58,359 nucleotides of DNA from JAAAOZ01 sp964496595. GTDB taxonomy: Bacteria; Chloroflexota; Anaerolineae; B4-G1; SLSP01. The translations under genes and the position numbers were made by a program. The notes beneath the pieces are model-generated. The model worked only from the letters and a program-made list of their open reading frames with translations. It was not told where the DNA came from and ran no database searches. Of this stretch, positions 1 through 8,045 are shown one piece after another (position 1 is the stretch's first letter; every line of letters starts with the position of its first letter). Location: assembly GCA_964496595.1 (NCBI GenBank), contig CAZCAI010000009.1, positions 1 to 58,359 of the forward strand. The letters run 5' to 3'.

Positions 1-2546
1 TCCGGCTCGTAGCGCGCCAACTGCTCGAAGATCTCGATGCCCAGGGTATTGAGCACCATCTCGCTCTTGCGTCCCAGGCCCCAGATGCGCGTGAGATCGT
101 CCGGGTGGACGATGGTGCGCTCCAGCTCTTCGGGCGCTTCCTCGATTTCGGGTTCGGCGGCCATCGCGCTGAAGGAGAAATCGGCGGCGCCGGCCTGTGT
201 AGTGCGCCAGCGATAGTCGTAATCTAACGACTGTTTGAAATCCTCCAGAATGCCGGGCCTATCGTGCAGCGACCACGCATCGCCCATCCAGCGGTAGAGC
301 AGGCCACAGCGGATCTGCTGCGCGTAAGGGGTTTGATTCCAGCGGTCAAGTTCCTTGAAAATCTCCCGGACAATGCCCAGGTTCTGATTGACCCAGCCCA
401 TCGCGTTGGGATCATTGCAGGCGGGGGCGGCCGGCGGGCGGCAGATGTGGTTCATCTCGGTGATGTAGACGGGCACGTCCTTCCATTTGCCGGGGATGCG
501 CTCCATAAAGAGGCGATAGGTCTGGAAATCGAAGTAGTGATCGCCTAAGGGGCCGGAGCCGTTGCCGAATCTCGCCAGCTCGGTGACGCGCTTGGGATCG
601 GGGCCGTGGATGTAGGCGTGAAGGATGACGCCGTCGAGCGCATCGATGTGATCCAGCATCGTGGTGTAATAATCCAGCGGGCGCCAGTGAACGTTGGCCA
701 TCAGCTTGAGATCCATGTAGTTGTAGGGATCGACCGCGCCGGTGCAGACGATGCTATTGGGTAGGACGGCCTTGACCTTGGCGTAGGTCTTGTTGAACGC
801 CTCGGCGTACATCTCGGCGGTGATGTGCTCGTGTGGATGCTCGAATCCGCCGGGGTGCTCGCGCGGGTTATTCTGCTCATTGGCGATCTGGATCGTCCAG
901 GTGTACTCGCTCTGCGAGCGATCCGGGCGCTTGAGATACAGCTCCGTCCAGCGCGCGGCGGCCGCGGCGAAATCATCGTAATATTGCCGCTCTGGCAACG
1001 TACCATTCGGCTCGTACCCGTTATTGAGCCGGACGATCACGCCGTACCCCTGGTCGGCCCAATCCCACAGGCGATTGCGCAGGTCGCCATTGAGATTGAC
1101 GTGTTGTGGCTCGCGGCCACAAATCTCGGTGAAGAAGACCCAGCCCTTCTTGTTGCGGCTCTGGAAGAGGCTGCGGATGGGATCGCGCGTGTGGGGATCG
1201 TCGCCTAATGTGACCGCGTGGATGCCCTGGATGTGCGGCGAGAGGCCCGTGGGTAGATCCATCTGCGTGGCCGGTTGCCGTTGATCTTCGCCTTCCGGGG
1301 TCTTGAGATACCACGCGGCGACGTAACCTTCCCACAACGCGGGCGTGCGGACGTGGATCCACTCGCCCTCCTGTCCGACCTTGCGACCGGTCGTCCTCTC
1401 GTCCTCCAGCGAGGTGAGCATCGTGCCGTGCGGAATCCACCATACCTGATCGTGACCGGCGCCCGGCCCGCTGCGCACTTTGAGACCGAACTCCGGGCTT
1501 TCGACGCGGACGTACTTGGTCGGCTCGCCCGTTGCGGGCGTGGGGATCGCGGGCGCGGAGGTCTTTTCCAGCGTCAGATACCAGGCCGCTGTGTATCCCT
1601 CCTTGCCGGTGGGCGTCTTGACCTGGAGCCACTCCCCGTTCTTCCCGATCTTACGGCGGACCTCGGCGGGCGGCTCCAAGGCTTTGAGGATGGCGCCGTG
1701 CGGCATCTGATCGATCTGGGCGTGGCCGATGTCGGGGCCGCTGCGCAACTTGAGCGGCGTCTCAGGGCTGTCGACCTTGACGAAGGTGATCTCAGCCTCT
1801 TTCTTGGGCGCCGGTTCGCGGGCCGGGAGCTTGAGATACCACGCCGCGGCATAGCCCGTTTTGCCCATCGGCGTGCGCACCCACAGCCACTGGCCGTTCT
1901 TCCCGACCTTGCTGCGGGCGATGTCAGCCTCCTCCAGTGCTCCCAAGCTCTCGTCGTGATCGACCTTGGCGACCAGGTCGCTGCCGACGTAGGGCGCGCT
2001 CCGCACGTTGAGGTAGCCAATCTCTGGGCTGTCAATCTGCACATCGATGGTCGTATCGGCGGGCGGGGCGGGCTGCTCTGGCTTCGCGCCGCCGAACGGA
2101 TCCAGATAGGGCGTGGGATCGACGATGTCGTGCGGAAATTTCGTCGCGCCGCTCTGAGTCGCGCCCTGCTTCTTGAGCGAGAAGTGGAGATGCGCGCCGA
2201 AGGAGTTGCCGGTGTTGCCCGCCAATCCGATCAACTGGCCGGCCTGGACGAATTGCCCGCGCGTCACGACCACCTCGGACAGGTGAGCGTAGATGCTGGT
2301 GAAGCCGCCCTCGTGCTGGATGCGGACTTGATTCCCGTAGGGCTTGCCGTTGGGATCGGAGTTGCCGTCCAGGCGCACATCACTGACGAAGCCATCGGCG
2401 ACGGCGTACAACTCGCTGCCCTCCGGCGCCATAAAATCGATGCCCTCGTGTCCCGGCAGGCCGAACTTCCGGTAGAACTCAGGTCGCGCGCCAAATTCTT
2501 GCGTAATCTTTCCATATTCTGTGGGCCAACGCATACGGAATGCCAT
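1..2546 (-). CDS. Secreted-type cell-wall hydrolase: M23 peptidase, three SH3 domains, GH-like barrel, helix-hairpin-helix (3' end off the window)
   Basis: One uninterrupted frame runs from an ATG at 2546 (AAGGAG just upstream) past the left edge, so at least 848 codons are present and the C-terminus is missing. In order: an M23/LytM-like domain (about residues 1-130; GHEGIDF, then YAHLSEV and GAHLHF, the expected zinc-site motifs); three SH3-type repeats (about 165-420), each with a 'LR/VRSGP...H' start and a 'GY.AAWYLK' end; a TIM-barrel-like region resembling clan GH-A glycoside hydrolases (about 430-790) with IANEQNNP and VYITEMN as the likely acid/base and nucleophile glutamates; and a helix-hairpin-helix-like tail (DDLTRIWGLGRKSE). 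No signal peptide is visible at the start. M23 enzymes cut peptidoglycan cross-links; the glycosidase role is inferred from motifs only. Domain calls are by eye; the M23 and SH3 parts are the surest. Confidence 0.85.
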   Translation of the reverse strand, partial: MAFRMRWPTEYGKITQEFGARPEFYRKFGLPGHEGIDFMAPEGSELYAVADGFVSDVRLDGNSDPNGKPYGNQVRIQHEGGFTSIYAHLSEVVVTRGQFVQAGQLIGLAGNTGNSFGAHLHFSLKKQGATQSGATKFPHDIVDPTPYLDPFGGAKPEQPAPPADTTIDVQIDSPEIGYLNVRSAPYVGSDLVAKVDHDESLGALEEADIARSKVGKNGQWLWVRTPMGKTGYAAAWYLKLPAREPAPKKEAEITFVKVDSPETPLKLRSGPDIGHAQIDQMPHGAILKALEPPAEVRRKIGKNGEWLQVKTPTGKEGYTAAWYLTLEKTSAPAIPTPATGEPTKYVRVESPEFGLKVRSGPGAGHDQVWWIPHGTMLTSLEDERTTGRKVGQEGEWIHVRTPALWEGYVAAWYLKTPEGEDQRQPATQMDLPTGLSPHIQGIHAVTLGDDPHTRDPIRSLFQSRNKKGWVFFTEICGREPQHVNLNGDLRNRLWDWADQGYGVIVRLNNGYEPNGTLPERQYYDDFAAAAARWTELYLKRPDRSQSEYTWTIQIANEQNNPREHPGGFEHPHEHITAEMYAEAFNKTYAKVKAVLPNSIVCTGAVDPYNYMDLKLMANVHWRPLDYYTTMLDHIDALDGVILHAYIHGPDPKRVTELARFGNGSGPLGDHYFDFQTYRLFMERIPGKWKDVPVYITEMNHICRPPAAPACNDPNAMGWVNQNLGIVREIFKELDRWNQTPYAQQIRCGLLYRWMGDAWSLHDRPGILEDFKQSLDYDYRWRTTQAGAADFSFSAMAAEPEIEEAPEELERTIVHPDDLTRIWGLGRKSEMVLNTLGIEIFEQLARYEP

Positions 2547-2679
2547 CTTGAATTCTCCTTTTCTTGATTGGTGATGGCCATGATAGGCACCATGGCCAAT
2601 TGAAGATAGGGCTGAACGTCATCTTCGTCTTGGGATTATGTATCAGTTATTTCCCCCTTTGAAGTTCTGGGCTTGATAT

Positions 2680-2710
2680 AAAAATTCCCTCACAAGATAT
2701 AGAGGGATTT
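2680..2710 (-). promoter_or_regulatory. Terminator-like hairpin in the leader of the M23 gene (possible attenuator)
   Basis: On the minus strand AAATCCCTC (2710-2702) pairs with GAGGGAATTT (2691-2682), with one bulge, and runs into five T (2684-2680). It lies about 20 nt downstream of the predicted start of transcription and 130 nt before the start codon, so it could stop transcription early. Stem and T-run overlap, so strength is uncertain. Confidence 0.4.
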
Positions 2711-2734
2711 CGGCGGCAGTTCCACCTTGCTTTA

Positions 2735-2763
2735 AGTATACGCATAAGGGATAGGGAAGTCAA
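2735..2763 (-). promoter_or_regulatory. Sigma-70-type promoter of the M23 gene
   Basis: On the minus strand TTGACT (2763-2758) and TATACT (2740-2735) are separated by 17 nt. Transcription should begin near 2728, giving a leader of about 180 nt before the ATG at 2546. Confidence 0.65.
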
Positions 2764-2857
2764 TGCCTGAATTGAGCAAATTCTTGTCTGGTGAACAAGC
2801 ATTCCGTGGCATAAACTTCTTATTGATGGCTCTATTTGATGGCTCTATGTAGCGAAG

Positions 2858-2945
2858 TCGTCCTTCGGCGACCGAGTTCTAACCGGCGCAGGCCGGTTTC
2901 GCCCAGGCGTAGCTTGCTACGCCCGTAGCCGCGAATTTTATTCGC
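2858..2945. repeat. String of short hairpins (intergenic repeat)
   Basis: Several stems follow each other: AACCGGC/GCCGGTT (2881-2898), GGCGTAGC/GCTACGCC (2906-2923) and GCGAAT/ATTCGC (2931-2945), preceded by a weaker GTCG/CGAC stem near 2857-2872. Similar strings occur at 39594-39639 and 54016-54149. No open frame is seen. The wider gap 2547-3238 otherwise holds two promoters and a direct repeat. Confidence 0.55.
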
Positions 2946-2955
2946 CAGGCTCATC

Positions 2956-3065
2956 TTGATGGCGGCGGCTCTATCGCGTCAGGGCCTGTCCCCCAAATCC
3001 TTGTTCATACGTGGGGATCGGAGGGGATGAAAGGTTTTGATGGCGGCGGCTCTATCGCGTCAGGG
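2956..3065. repeat. Two identical 29-bp direct repeats (2956-2984 and 3037-3065)
   Basis: The 29 bases beginning TTGATGGCGGCGG and ending GCGTCAGGG occur twice, 81 bp apart. The second copy ends 13 bp before the -35 box of the rpmH promoter. A shortened version (tgatggctctat) occurs twice at about 2824-2848. Function unknown. Confidence 0.7.
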
Positions 3066-3077
3066 TGGCAGGGGTAT

Positions 3078-3106
3078 TTGACGAATCGCTTCCTTACGGT
3101 TATAAT
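3078..3106 (+). promoter_or_regulatory. Sigma-70-type promoter of the rpmH-jag operon
   Basis: TTGACG (3078-3083), 17 nt, TATAAT (3101-3106): a near-consensus promoter. Transcription should start near 3113, leaving a leader of about 125 nt before rpmH. No gene starts between it and rpmH. Confidence 0.8.
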
Positions 3107-3238
3107 GTCTCTGTCCTTAGAGGTAAAGATGTGAAAATCCGCTGCGGGCAACCGCGCGGTTTTTGACTGTATAGGTCCTGTGGACGGCGCATTTTATCCA
3201 AGGACGATATTTGTGAATATGAAGAGGAGAGTTAAAAA

Positions 3239-3445
3239 ATGCCAAAACGAACTTATCAACCCAAGAAACGCAAGAGAATGCGAACGCACGGGTTCCTTGC
3301 ACGTTCCAAATCACCAGGCGGGCGCAAGGTTTTAAAGCGGCGCCGCGCGAGGGGCCGTCACAACCTCATCGCGGTGAAGTTGACCGGGGCAAAGCGTAAG
3401 ATGAACTGGAAGGAGTGGTCCCTGAGACCACGCCGCCGTTCGTAG
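3239..3445 (+). CDS. rpmH: Ribosomal protein L34 with an extended C-terminus
   Basis: This is a protein of the large ribosomal subunit, extremely rich in Arg and Lys. The signature KRTYQPKKRKRMRTHGFLAR and the GGRKVLKRRRARGRH block match L34 throughout. L34 usually ends at about 44-50 residues; this one is 68 because a basic tail (from about residue 46, containing NWKEWSLRPRRRS) follows the usual end. The ATG has GGAGA upstream. It is the first gene after a strong promoter and is followed by rnpA, the order conserved in most bacteria. A frameshift that removed an earlier stop cannot be excluded, but the frame is otherwise clean. Confidence 0.95.
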   Translation: MPKRTYQPKKRKRMRTHGFLARSKSPGGRKVLKRRRARGRHNLIAVKLTGAKRKMNWKEWSLRPRRRS

Positions 3446-3448
3446 GCG

Positions 3449-3832
3449 TTGCATTTGGAGCGTCATTGTTGGCGCAAAGAGATGCGCTTACGTCGTCCTC
3501 AGCAATTCCGTCAGGTTTGGGCTGCGGGGCGGTCGTGGGCGCATCCTTTATTTATTCTATGGGCGCTCCCCAATGAGGAGGGGCGCACTCGCGTAGGATT
3601 TACGGCCAGTCGGAAAGTGGGAAATGCCGTCGCGCGCAATCGTGCGCGACGGCTGTTGCGCGAGGCAACGCGCTGTTACTATCCGAACCTGCAACCGGGC
3701 TGGGATATCGTCCTCGTGGCGCGGTCATCGTTGCCTCATGCGAAGAAGCCGAAGGTCGAAGCGGCGTTGCGCGAGCTTTTGGCCCGCGCGGCGCTTATCG
3801 AACCGGAAAGGGTCAAGACCGAGGAACCGTGA
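3449..3832 (+). CDS. rnpA: Ribonuclease P protein component
   Basis: Basic protein that binds RNase P RNA and helps it cut the 5' leader from tRNA precursors. RLRRPQQFRQVW, RVGFTASRKVGNAVARNRARR and the RNR-like NRARRLLRE helix are the family hallmarks. The start is uncertain: TTG at 3449 (used here), TTG at 3455 or ATG at 3482 share the frame; none has a strong ribosome-binding site, and the last would leave a short N-terminus. It begins 3 nt after rpmH and its stop overlaps the start of yidD, so translation is probably coupled. Confidence 0.92.
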   Translation: MHLERHCWRKEMRLRRPQQFRQVWAAGRSWAHPLFILWALPNEEGRTRVGFTASRKVGNAVARNRARRLLREATRCYYPNLQPGWDIVLVARSSLPHAKKPKVEAALRELLARAALIEPERVKTEEP

Positions 3833-4098
3833 ACGTGAAAACCCTGTTGTTGAGTATGCTGCGCTTCTACCAGTGTAGAATTTCGCCTCTCTTTCCCCCC
3901 ACGTGTCGCTTCACGCCCTCGTGCTCTCACTACACTTACGAAGCCATCGAGCGTTTTGGCGTCCTACAGGGCGGGTGGTTGGGCGTGCGCCGCATCTTGC
4001 GATGTCATCCCTTCAATCCGGGAGGACACGATCCCGTTCCATTGGAGATAAAGGCCAGAAAGTCCGAAAACACTAAAATGGCTACAGGAGGAAGATAA
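3829..4098 (+). CDS. yidD: Membrane protein insertion efficiency factor YidD
   Basis: Small (89 aa) peripheral membrane protein thought to help YidC-dependent insertion. The cysteine-containing core CRISPLFPPTCRFTPSCSHY and GGWLGVRRILRCHPF with the NPGGHDPVP end are typical. Translation starts at a GTG that overlaps the rnpA stop by 4 nt. It sits between rnpA and yidC as expected, but here an extra lipoprotein gene is inserted before yidC. Confidence 0.93.
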   Translation: MNVKTLLLSMLRFYQCRISPLFPPTCRFTPSCSHYTYEAIERFGVLQGGWLGVRRILRCHPFNPGGHDPVPLEIKARKSENTKMATGGR

Positions 4099-4102
4099 GA
4101 GC

Positions 4103-5251
4103 ATGAGACGTCAATGGAAGAAGGCCCTGTGGAGCATTGGGCTTCTCTTAATGGTGGTCGTGATAATGTCGGGCTGCGGTCAAGGCGGTGCACGCCATGA
4201 GAGCTGGCCAAATTTATTGGTTCACGAGGGCGTGGTCTACGCGGCAAATCTTGAGACCATCGTCGCGCTGGAGGCCGAGACGGGGAATCTGTTATGGGTC
4301 TATCCCCCGGAGGACGCGGAGGATAGGGGGCCATTTTACACGGAACCGATGTTGGTTGGGCCTTCTGAACAGTATCAGAATGGGCTGTTAATTGTGGCGG
4401 GATTGAAAGATCAACGGGTCTATGGTCTGGCGTTAGATGCCGATCCGTCGCGGCCGCCCACAGCCGAGTGGACATTTGCGGGCGCGGGGGGGCAGTACGT
4501 CGGCAACGGGACATTAGTTGATGACACGTACATCATTGGCAACGGGGATGGCACGGTCTACGCCTTGAGCATCGAGGATGGCGCGGAGCAATGGTCTTTT
4601 AAGACGGGGGATCGCGTCTGGGCGCGACCCGTGGCTATCGGAGATACGGTCTACATCGCTTCTCTGGATCATAACCTGTACGCCGTGGATGTGCAAAGCG
4701 GTAAATTAGAATGGCAGCGTAAGTTAGATGGCGCGATCACTGCGACGCCCGTGGTAATCAACGAGGCTCTGTGGGTCGGCGACTTTGCTGATCAACTCTA
4801 TAAGATTAACCCGCTGAGCGGCGAGATTCTCTGGCAAGAGAGCTACGGTGATTGGCTGTGGGCGACGCCCCTGGTTGATGGCGCGCGACTTTACCTGACC
4901 AATGTGAGCGGCCAGGTGTATGCGTTGGATACCGAGAGCGCGACTATGATCTGGGATAAGCCGGTCGTCATCGGCGAAGGGGAGACCATCAGCGGGCGGC
5001 CCGCGTTGGACGCGGATGGTGAGCGGCTCTTCGTCGCTACCCACGAACGTGGCGAAATCTATGCCATCGATGTCGATGGTAACAGTCTGATGAATTGGGG
5101 GGCCGTTTTTTCTAATCCAGGGCGTCTGCCCGGTAATCTGGTGACCGACGATGAGCGGCTCTACACCATGCCCATCATGATTGAGGATCGCATCCGCGCC
5201 TTTGATCTGCAAGACGGCAGCCTGGTCTGGAGCTACCCGCGAGTAGAATAA
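4103..5251 (+). CDS. PQQ-like beta-propeller lipoprotein (BamB-like)
   Basis: Protein of 382 aa with a lipoprotein signal (hydrophobic stretch about 9-22, then MSGC, with Cys about residue 25) and repeated propeller blades of the form 'VYALD...G...W' spread over the rest, for example VYALSIEDGAEQWSF, LYAVDVQSGKLEW, LYKINPLSGEILW and VYALDTES. Such propellers are scaffolds; BamB of Gram-negative bacteria helps fold outer-membrane proteins, but Chloroflexota generally lack that machinery, so the job here is open. It begins 4 nt after yidD behind a strong GGAGGAAG site and precedes yidC by 90 nt, suggesting a link with membrane protein insertion. The fold is clear, the function is not. Confidence 0.9.
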   Translation: MRRQWKKALWSIGLLLMVVVIMSGCGQGGARHESWPNLLVHEGVVYAANLETIVALEAETGNLLWVYPPEDAEDRGPFYTEPMLVGPSEQYQNGLLIVAGLKDQRVYGLALDADPSRPPTAEWTFAGAGGQYVGNGTLVDDTYIIGNGDGTVYALSIEDGAEQWSFKTGDRVWARPVAIGDTVYIASLDHNLYAVDVQSGKLEWQRKLDGAITATPVVINEALWVGDFADQLYKINPLSGEILWQESYGDWLWATPLVDGARLYLTNVSGQVYALDTESATMIWDKPVVIGEGETISGRPALDADGERLFVATHERGEIYAIDVDGNSLMNWGAVFSNPGRLPGNLVTDDERLYTMPIMIEDRIRAFDLQDGSLVWSYPRVE

Positions 5252-5341
5252 GGGTAGAGGGTGCCTCGCTCTAAATTCTCGCCCGTGGTGTTGGAATGAG
5301 TGACAGGTTTAACACATTAAGTTATGTAGGGGGCATGTATT

Positions 5342-6067
5342 GTGTGGGATGCTTTAATTGTACAACCGATTATTAACTTGTTGCTCGTGTTCTATAGGTT
5401 CTTGGGACACGAGACCATTGTTGCTGTGACGCTGCTTACCTTGCTCTTCCGTCTTGTCCTCTCGCCTTTGTTGATACAGCAGCAAAAAGCCGCGCGTAAG
5501 CAAAAAAATCTGAAGCCTAAGCTGGATAAGTTGCAAGCGAAGTACAAGGATGATCGTGAGAAGTTGGCGCAAGCTCAAATGGAGCTGTATAAAAAAGAGG
5601 GCCTCAACCCGGTGGGCGGGTGTCTCCCGGTCTTGGTACAACTCCCGTTGATGATTGGCCTCTACCAGGCGATTATGCGCGCCTTGGCGGGCACCCCCTT
5701 GGGTCTCCTGGCCCTTTCCAACGACATCTATTCATGGATTCCCAGCCTCAGCACTCTCATCCCCCTCAAGAATCAATTCCTCTGGTTGGATTTGGCATTG
5801 CCAGATCCCTACTATGTCTTGCCTCTGTTAGTCGTCGTGACCGCGTGGTACTATCAGGATTTAATCACGCCCCCCGCAACCGACGCCCAGGCCGAGGCGA
5901 TGAATAAACAGATGAAGATTATGATGCCTTTGATGACGGGATTCTTCGCGGCAACCTACGCCTCCGGCCTGGCAGTTTACTTCTTGATCTCCAACTTGGT
6001 AGGGATTCTGCAATACTTCCTCTTCCGCCGTCACTATGTCTATGATGAGGTGGACGGCGCCGCTTGA
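5342..6067 (+). CDS. yidC: Membrane protein insertase YidC (short form)
   Basis: Inserts and folds inner-membrane proteins, alone or with SecYEG. At 241 aa it is the short form without the large periplasmic domain of E. coli YidC. The first membrane helix is followed by a second with LLFRLVLSPL, then the charged cytoplasmic hairpin (KAARKQKNLKPKLDKLQAKY), GGCLPVLVQLPLMIGLY, and two further helices near the end. LFR holds the conserved hydrophilic-groove Arg. The GTG at 5342 has AGGGGGC upstream; no ATG in frame fits better. No lipobox is seen at the N-terminus. Confidence 0.94.
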   Translation: MWDALIVQPIINLLLVFYRFLGHETIVAVTLLTLLFRLVLSPLLIQQQKAARKQKNLKPKLDKLQAKYKDDREKLAQAQMELYKKEGLNPVGGCLPVLVQLPLMIGLYQAIMRALAGTPLGLLALSNDIYSWIPSLSTLIPLKNQFLWLDLALPDPYYVLPLLVVVTAWYYQDLITPPATDAQAEAMNKQMKIMMPLMTGFFAATYASGLAVYFLISNLVGILQYFLFRRHYVYDEVDGAA

Positions 6068-6131
6068 GGAGGTTTGAATTACTGTTTTGGCGATATTTGA
6101 CTTACAAGTTAGAGGATAGTAGGAGGTCGTT

Positions 6132-7106
6132 ATGAACCCTGAAGACTCTATAGAAATTACAGCGCCCTCTGTTGAAGAGGCGATTTTATTAGGATTGACA
6201 CGCCTGAGTGCGATCCGCGATCAGGTCGATATTCAAGTCTTAGAAGAAGGCAGTAAAGGCTTTTTGGGCTTAGGCTCCCGTCAGGCCAAAGTCCGCTTGA
6301 CGCGCCGCGATACGAGCATCGAACCACGGGAGCATATCGCGGCGTCTAAGGCGGCAGGGACTGAGATGGAAGCCATGGAGGCCGTAGAAGCCATGGAGAT
6401 CAAGGAACAGGAAGTTGAATCTCCAGAAGAAGCGCCCGAAGCGCCGCGCCTGGCCCCGGAAAAGAAACCCGCCCCGGCGCCCAGGCCGAAGCTGGAGAAG
6501 GCCCCGAAAATGGCCCCAGAGCCAAAAAAGAAAGAGGCCGCAGCGCCGCAACCAGAAGAAGAGAAGAAACCCACGCCAAAGAAGCTGGAGAAGGCCCCCG
6601 CCGAGCCGCAAGAGAAGCGGCCAGCGGCGCGAGAGCAGGTGAGCGGCGTTGATCGCGACGCTGTGGAAGCCATCGCGTTAGATGTGGCGGAACATCTCTT
6701 CGCCGATTTCGACGTTGAAATCTCCACAAAGTGGCGCGAAGAAGATCGTCCCACGTTGTGGGTCTCCTTGAGTGGCAACGATGCCAGTTCCCTCGTCGGT
6801 CGGCGCGCGCGGACGCTTAGCTCCATCCAGTACATTATGCGCGCCCTGGTGCATCATAACATCGGCGACCAATACTATCTCGTGGTGGATGCGGACGGCT
6901 ATCGCGAGCGTCGTTATCGTAGTTTACGCTCATTGGCCGAGCGCAAGGCCGATGAGGCCGTCCAGAAGCAACGGACGATTCGATTGCGCTCTATGCCCGC
7001 CAGCGAGCGACGCATCGTGCATATGAGCTTGCGAGAAGATAACCGCGTCGAGACCCAGAGCGTTGGCTCCGGTCGGCGGCGCGCCGTGACTATCATTCCC
7101 AACTAG
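6132..7106 (+). CDS. jag: Jag/KhpB-like RNA-binding protein (Jag_N, KH, R3H)
   Basis: Cytoplasmic RNA-binding protein of the Jag/EloR/KhpB family, which controls cell elongation in Firmicutes. Jag_N lies at about residues 5-55 (VEEAILLGL, GSKGFLGLGSRQAKV); a long Glu/Pro/Ala/Lys-rich linker, probably disordered, at about 60-170; a KH domain at about 175-250 (WVSLSGNDASSLVGRRARTL); and R3H at about 255-320 (MPASERRIVHMSLRED). The linker is longer than in many relatives. It ends the conserved yidC operon; the usual next gene mnmE is absent and a sugar kinase follows 21 nt later. Linkage to mre genes downstream fits an elongation role, but that is inference. Confidence 0.9.
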   Translation: MNPEDSIEITAPSVEEAILLGLTRLSAIRDQVDIQVLEEGSKGFLGLGSRQAKVRLTRRDTSIEPREHIAASKAAGTEMEAMEAVEAMEIKEQEVESPEEAPEAPRLAPEKKPAPAPRPKLEKAPKMAPEPKKKEAAAPQPEEEKKPTPKKLEKAPAEPQEKRPAAREQVSGVDRDAVEAIALDVAEHLFADFDVEISTKWREEDRPTLWVSLSGNDASSLVGRRARTLSSIQYIMRALVHHNIGDQYYLVVDADGYRERRYRSLRSLAERKADEAVQKQRTIRLRSMPASERRIVHMSLREDNRVETQSVGSGRRRAVTIIPN

Positions 7107-7127
7107 TCGGCCTATCTCGTCGATTCT

Positions 7128-8045
7128 ATGCCATCCCCCTGTCCGGCTGTAGATTATCTGCTTGTGGGCCACGTGACCCACGATCTACAGCCGGATGGGG
7201 GGATGCGTCTTGGAGGGACGGTCGCCTACGCGGGGTGCACTGCCGCCGCGTTGGGGCGCTCGGTGGGGATTGTGACCAGCACTGGCCCGGAGGCCGATCT
7301 CTCGCCATTGGAAGCATACGCTTCGATGGTCCGTCGTCCCGCGCCACAGACGACGACCTTCGAGAATGTCTACTCCGCCGAGGGCGAGCGGACGCAATAC
7401 GCTTACGCAGTTGCGCGCCCCCTCGGTGTGGAAGATCTCCCGGCGTCGTGGCAGGACGTTCCCGTGGTTCACATCGGGCCGATTATGGACGAGTGTGATC
7501 CCGCGTTAGTCGAGCACTTCGCGGGGCGGGCCTTCGTCGGCTTGACGCCCCAGGGGTGGATGCGTACGCGCGATAGCTCAGAGCGGGTGTGTTCGCAACG
7601 CTGGGCGACCGCCGAGCGCTTGCTCCCCCTGGCCTCCGCCGTTGTGTTGAGCCTGGAGGATGTCGGCGGCGATTGGTCTGTGATCCAATCATTTGCGCGT
7701 CAGACCGCCATTTTGGTGGTCACGCGCGGCTGGTTAGGCGGTGATCTCTTCCTTGAGGGGACGGCGCATCCTTTCCCCGCCTTTGAGGTGGACGAGGTCA
7801 ACGCCACCGGGGCCGGCGATATTTTCGCCGCCGCTTTTTTCGTGGCGCTGACGCGCGAGATGCTACCTCGGGAGGCCGTGACCTTCGCGGCGTGCATCGC
7901 GGCGGAGTCTGTGCGGCGCGAGGGTTTGGCCGCGACGCCCGATCTTTCCACCGTCGCAACTTGTGCCGCGTCGGTGACTCGACCTGGATCCGGCCAAAAC
8001 GACAACGAAAATCTACTCTCTCAATCCCAGAGAGCAAGAAATTAA
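7128..8045 (+). CDS. PfkB-family carbohydrate kinase
   Basis: Ribokinase-like kinase of 305 aa that should phosphorylate a sugar or nucleoside with ATP. The N-terminal GG motif (MRLGGTVAYAGCTAAALG) and the C-terminal anion hole/catalytic base NATGAGDIFAAAFF are present, with Asp of TGAGD as the likely base. The substrate cannot be read from the sequence. It starts 21 nt after jag, so it may share that transcript. Codons 5-23 form a striking nested inverted repeat (7142-7195). The last about 25 residues are polar and unlike the family core. Confidence 0.85.
   Translation: MPSPCPAVDYLLVGHVTHDLQPDGGMRLGGTVAYAGCTAAALGRSVGIVTSTGPEADLSPLEAYASMVRRPAPQTTTFENVYSAEGERTQYAYAVARPLGVEDLPASWQDVPVVHIGPIMDECDPALVEHFAGRAFVGLTPQGWMRTRDSSERVCSQRWATAERLLPLASAVVLSLEDVGGDWSVIQSFARQTAILVVTRGWLGGDLFLEGTAHPFPAFEVDEVNATGAGDIFAAAFFVALTREMLPREAVTFAACIAAESVRREGLAATPDLSTVATCAASVTRPGSGQNDNENLLSQSQRARN
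7142..7195. repeat. Nested inverted repeat inside the kinase gene, with a parS-like core
   Basis: A perfect 13-bp inverted repeat (7142-7154 and 7183-7195, TCCGGCTGTAGAT) encloses a second arm pair GTGGG/CCCAC (7164-7168, 7177-7181) around CCACGTGA. The 16 bases at 7165-7180 match the Bacillus parS consensus at 11 positions, including the central CACGTG. It lies 14 nt into the coding sequence. Confidence 0.65.

Noticed and set aside
1275..2567. Long open frame on the plus strand opposite the M23 gene
   Set aside because: Shadow of a codon-biased gene on the other strand; no ribosome site and no sensible protein.
3194..3202. Single DnaA-box-like TTATCCAAG before rpmH
   Set aside because: One imperfect match with no cluster and no dnaA gene nearby; not enough for an origin.
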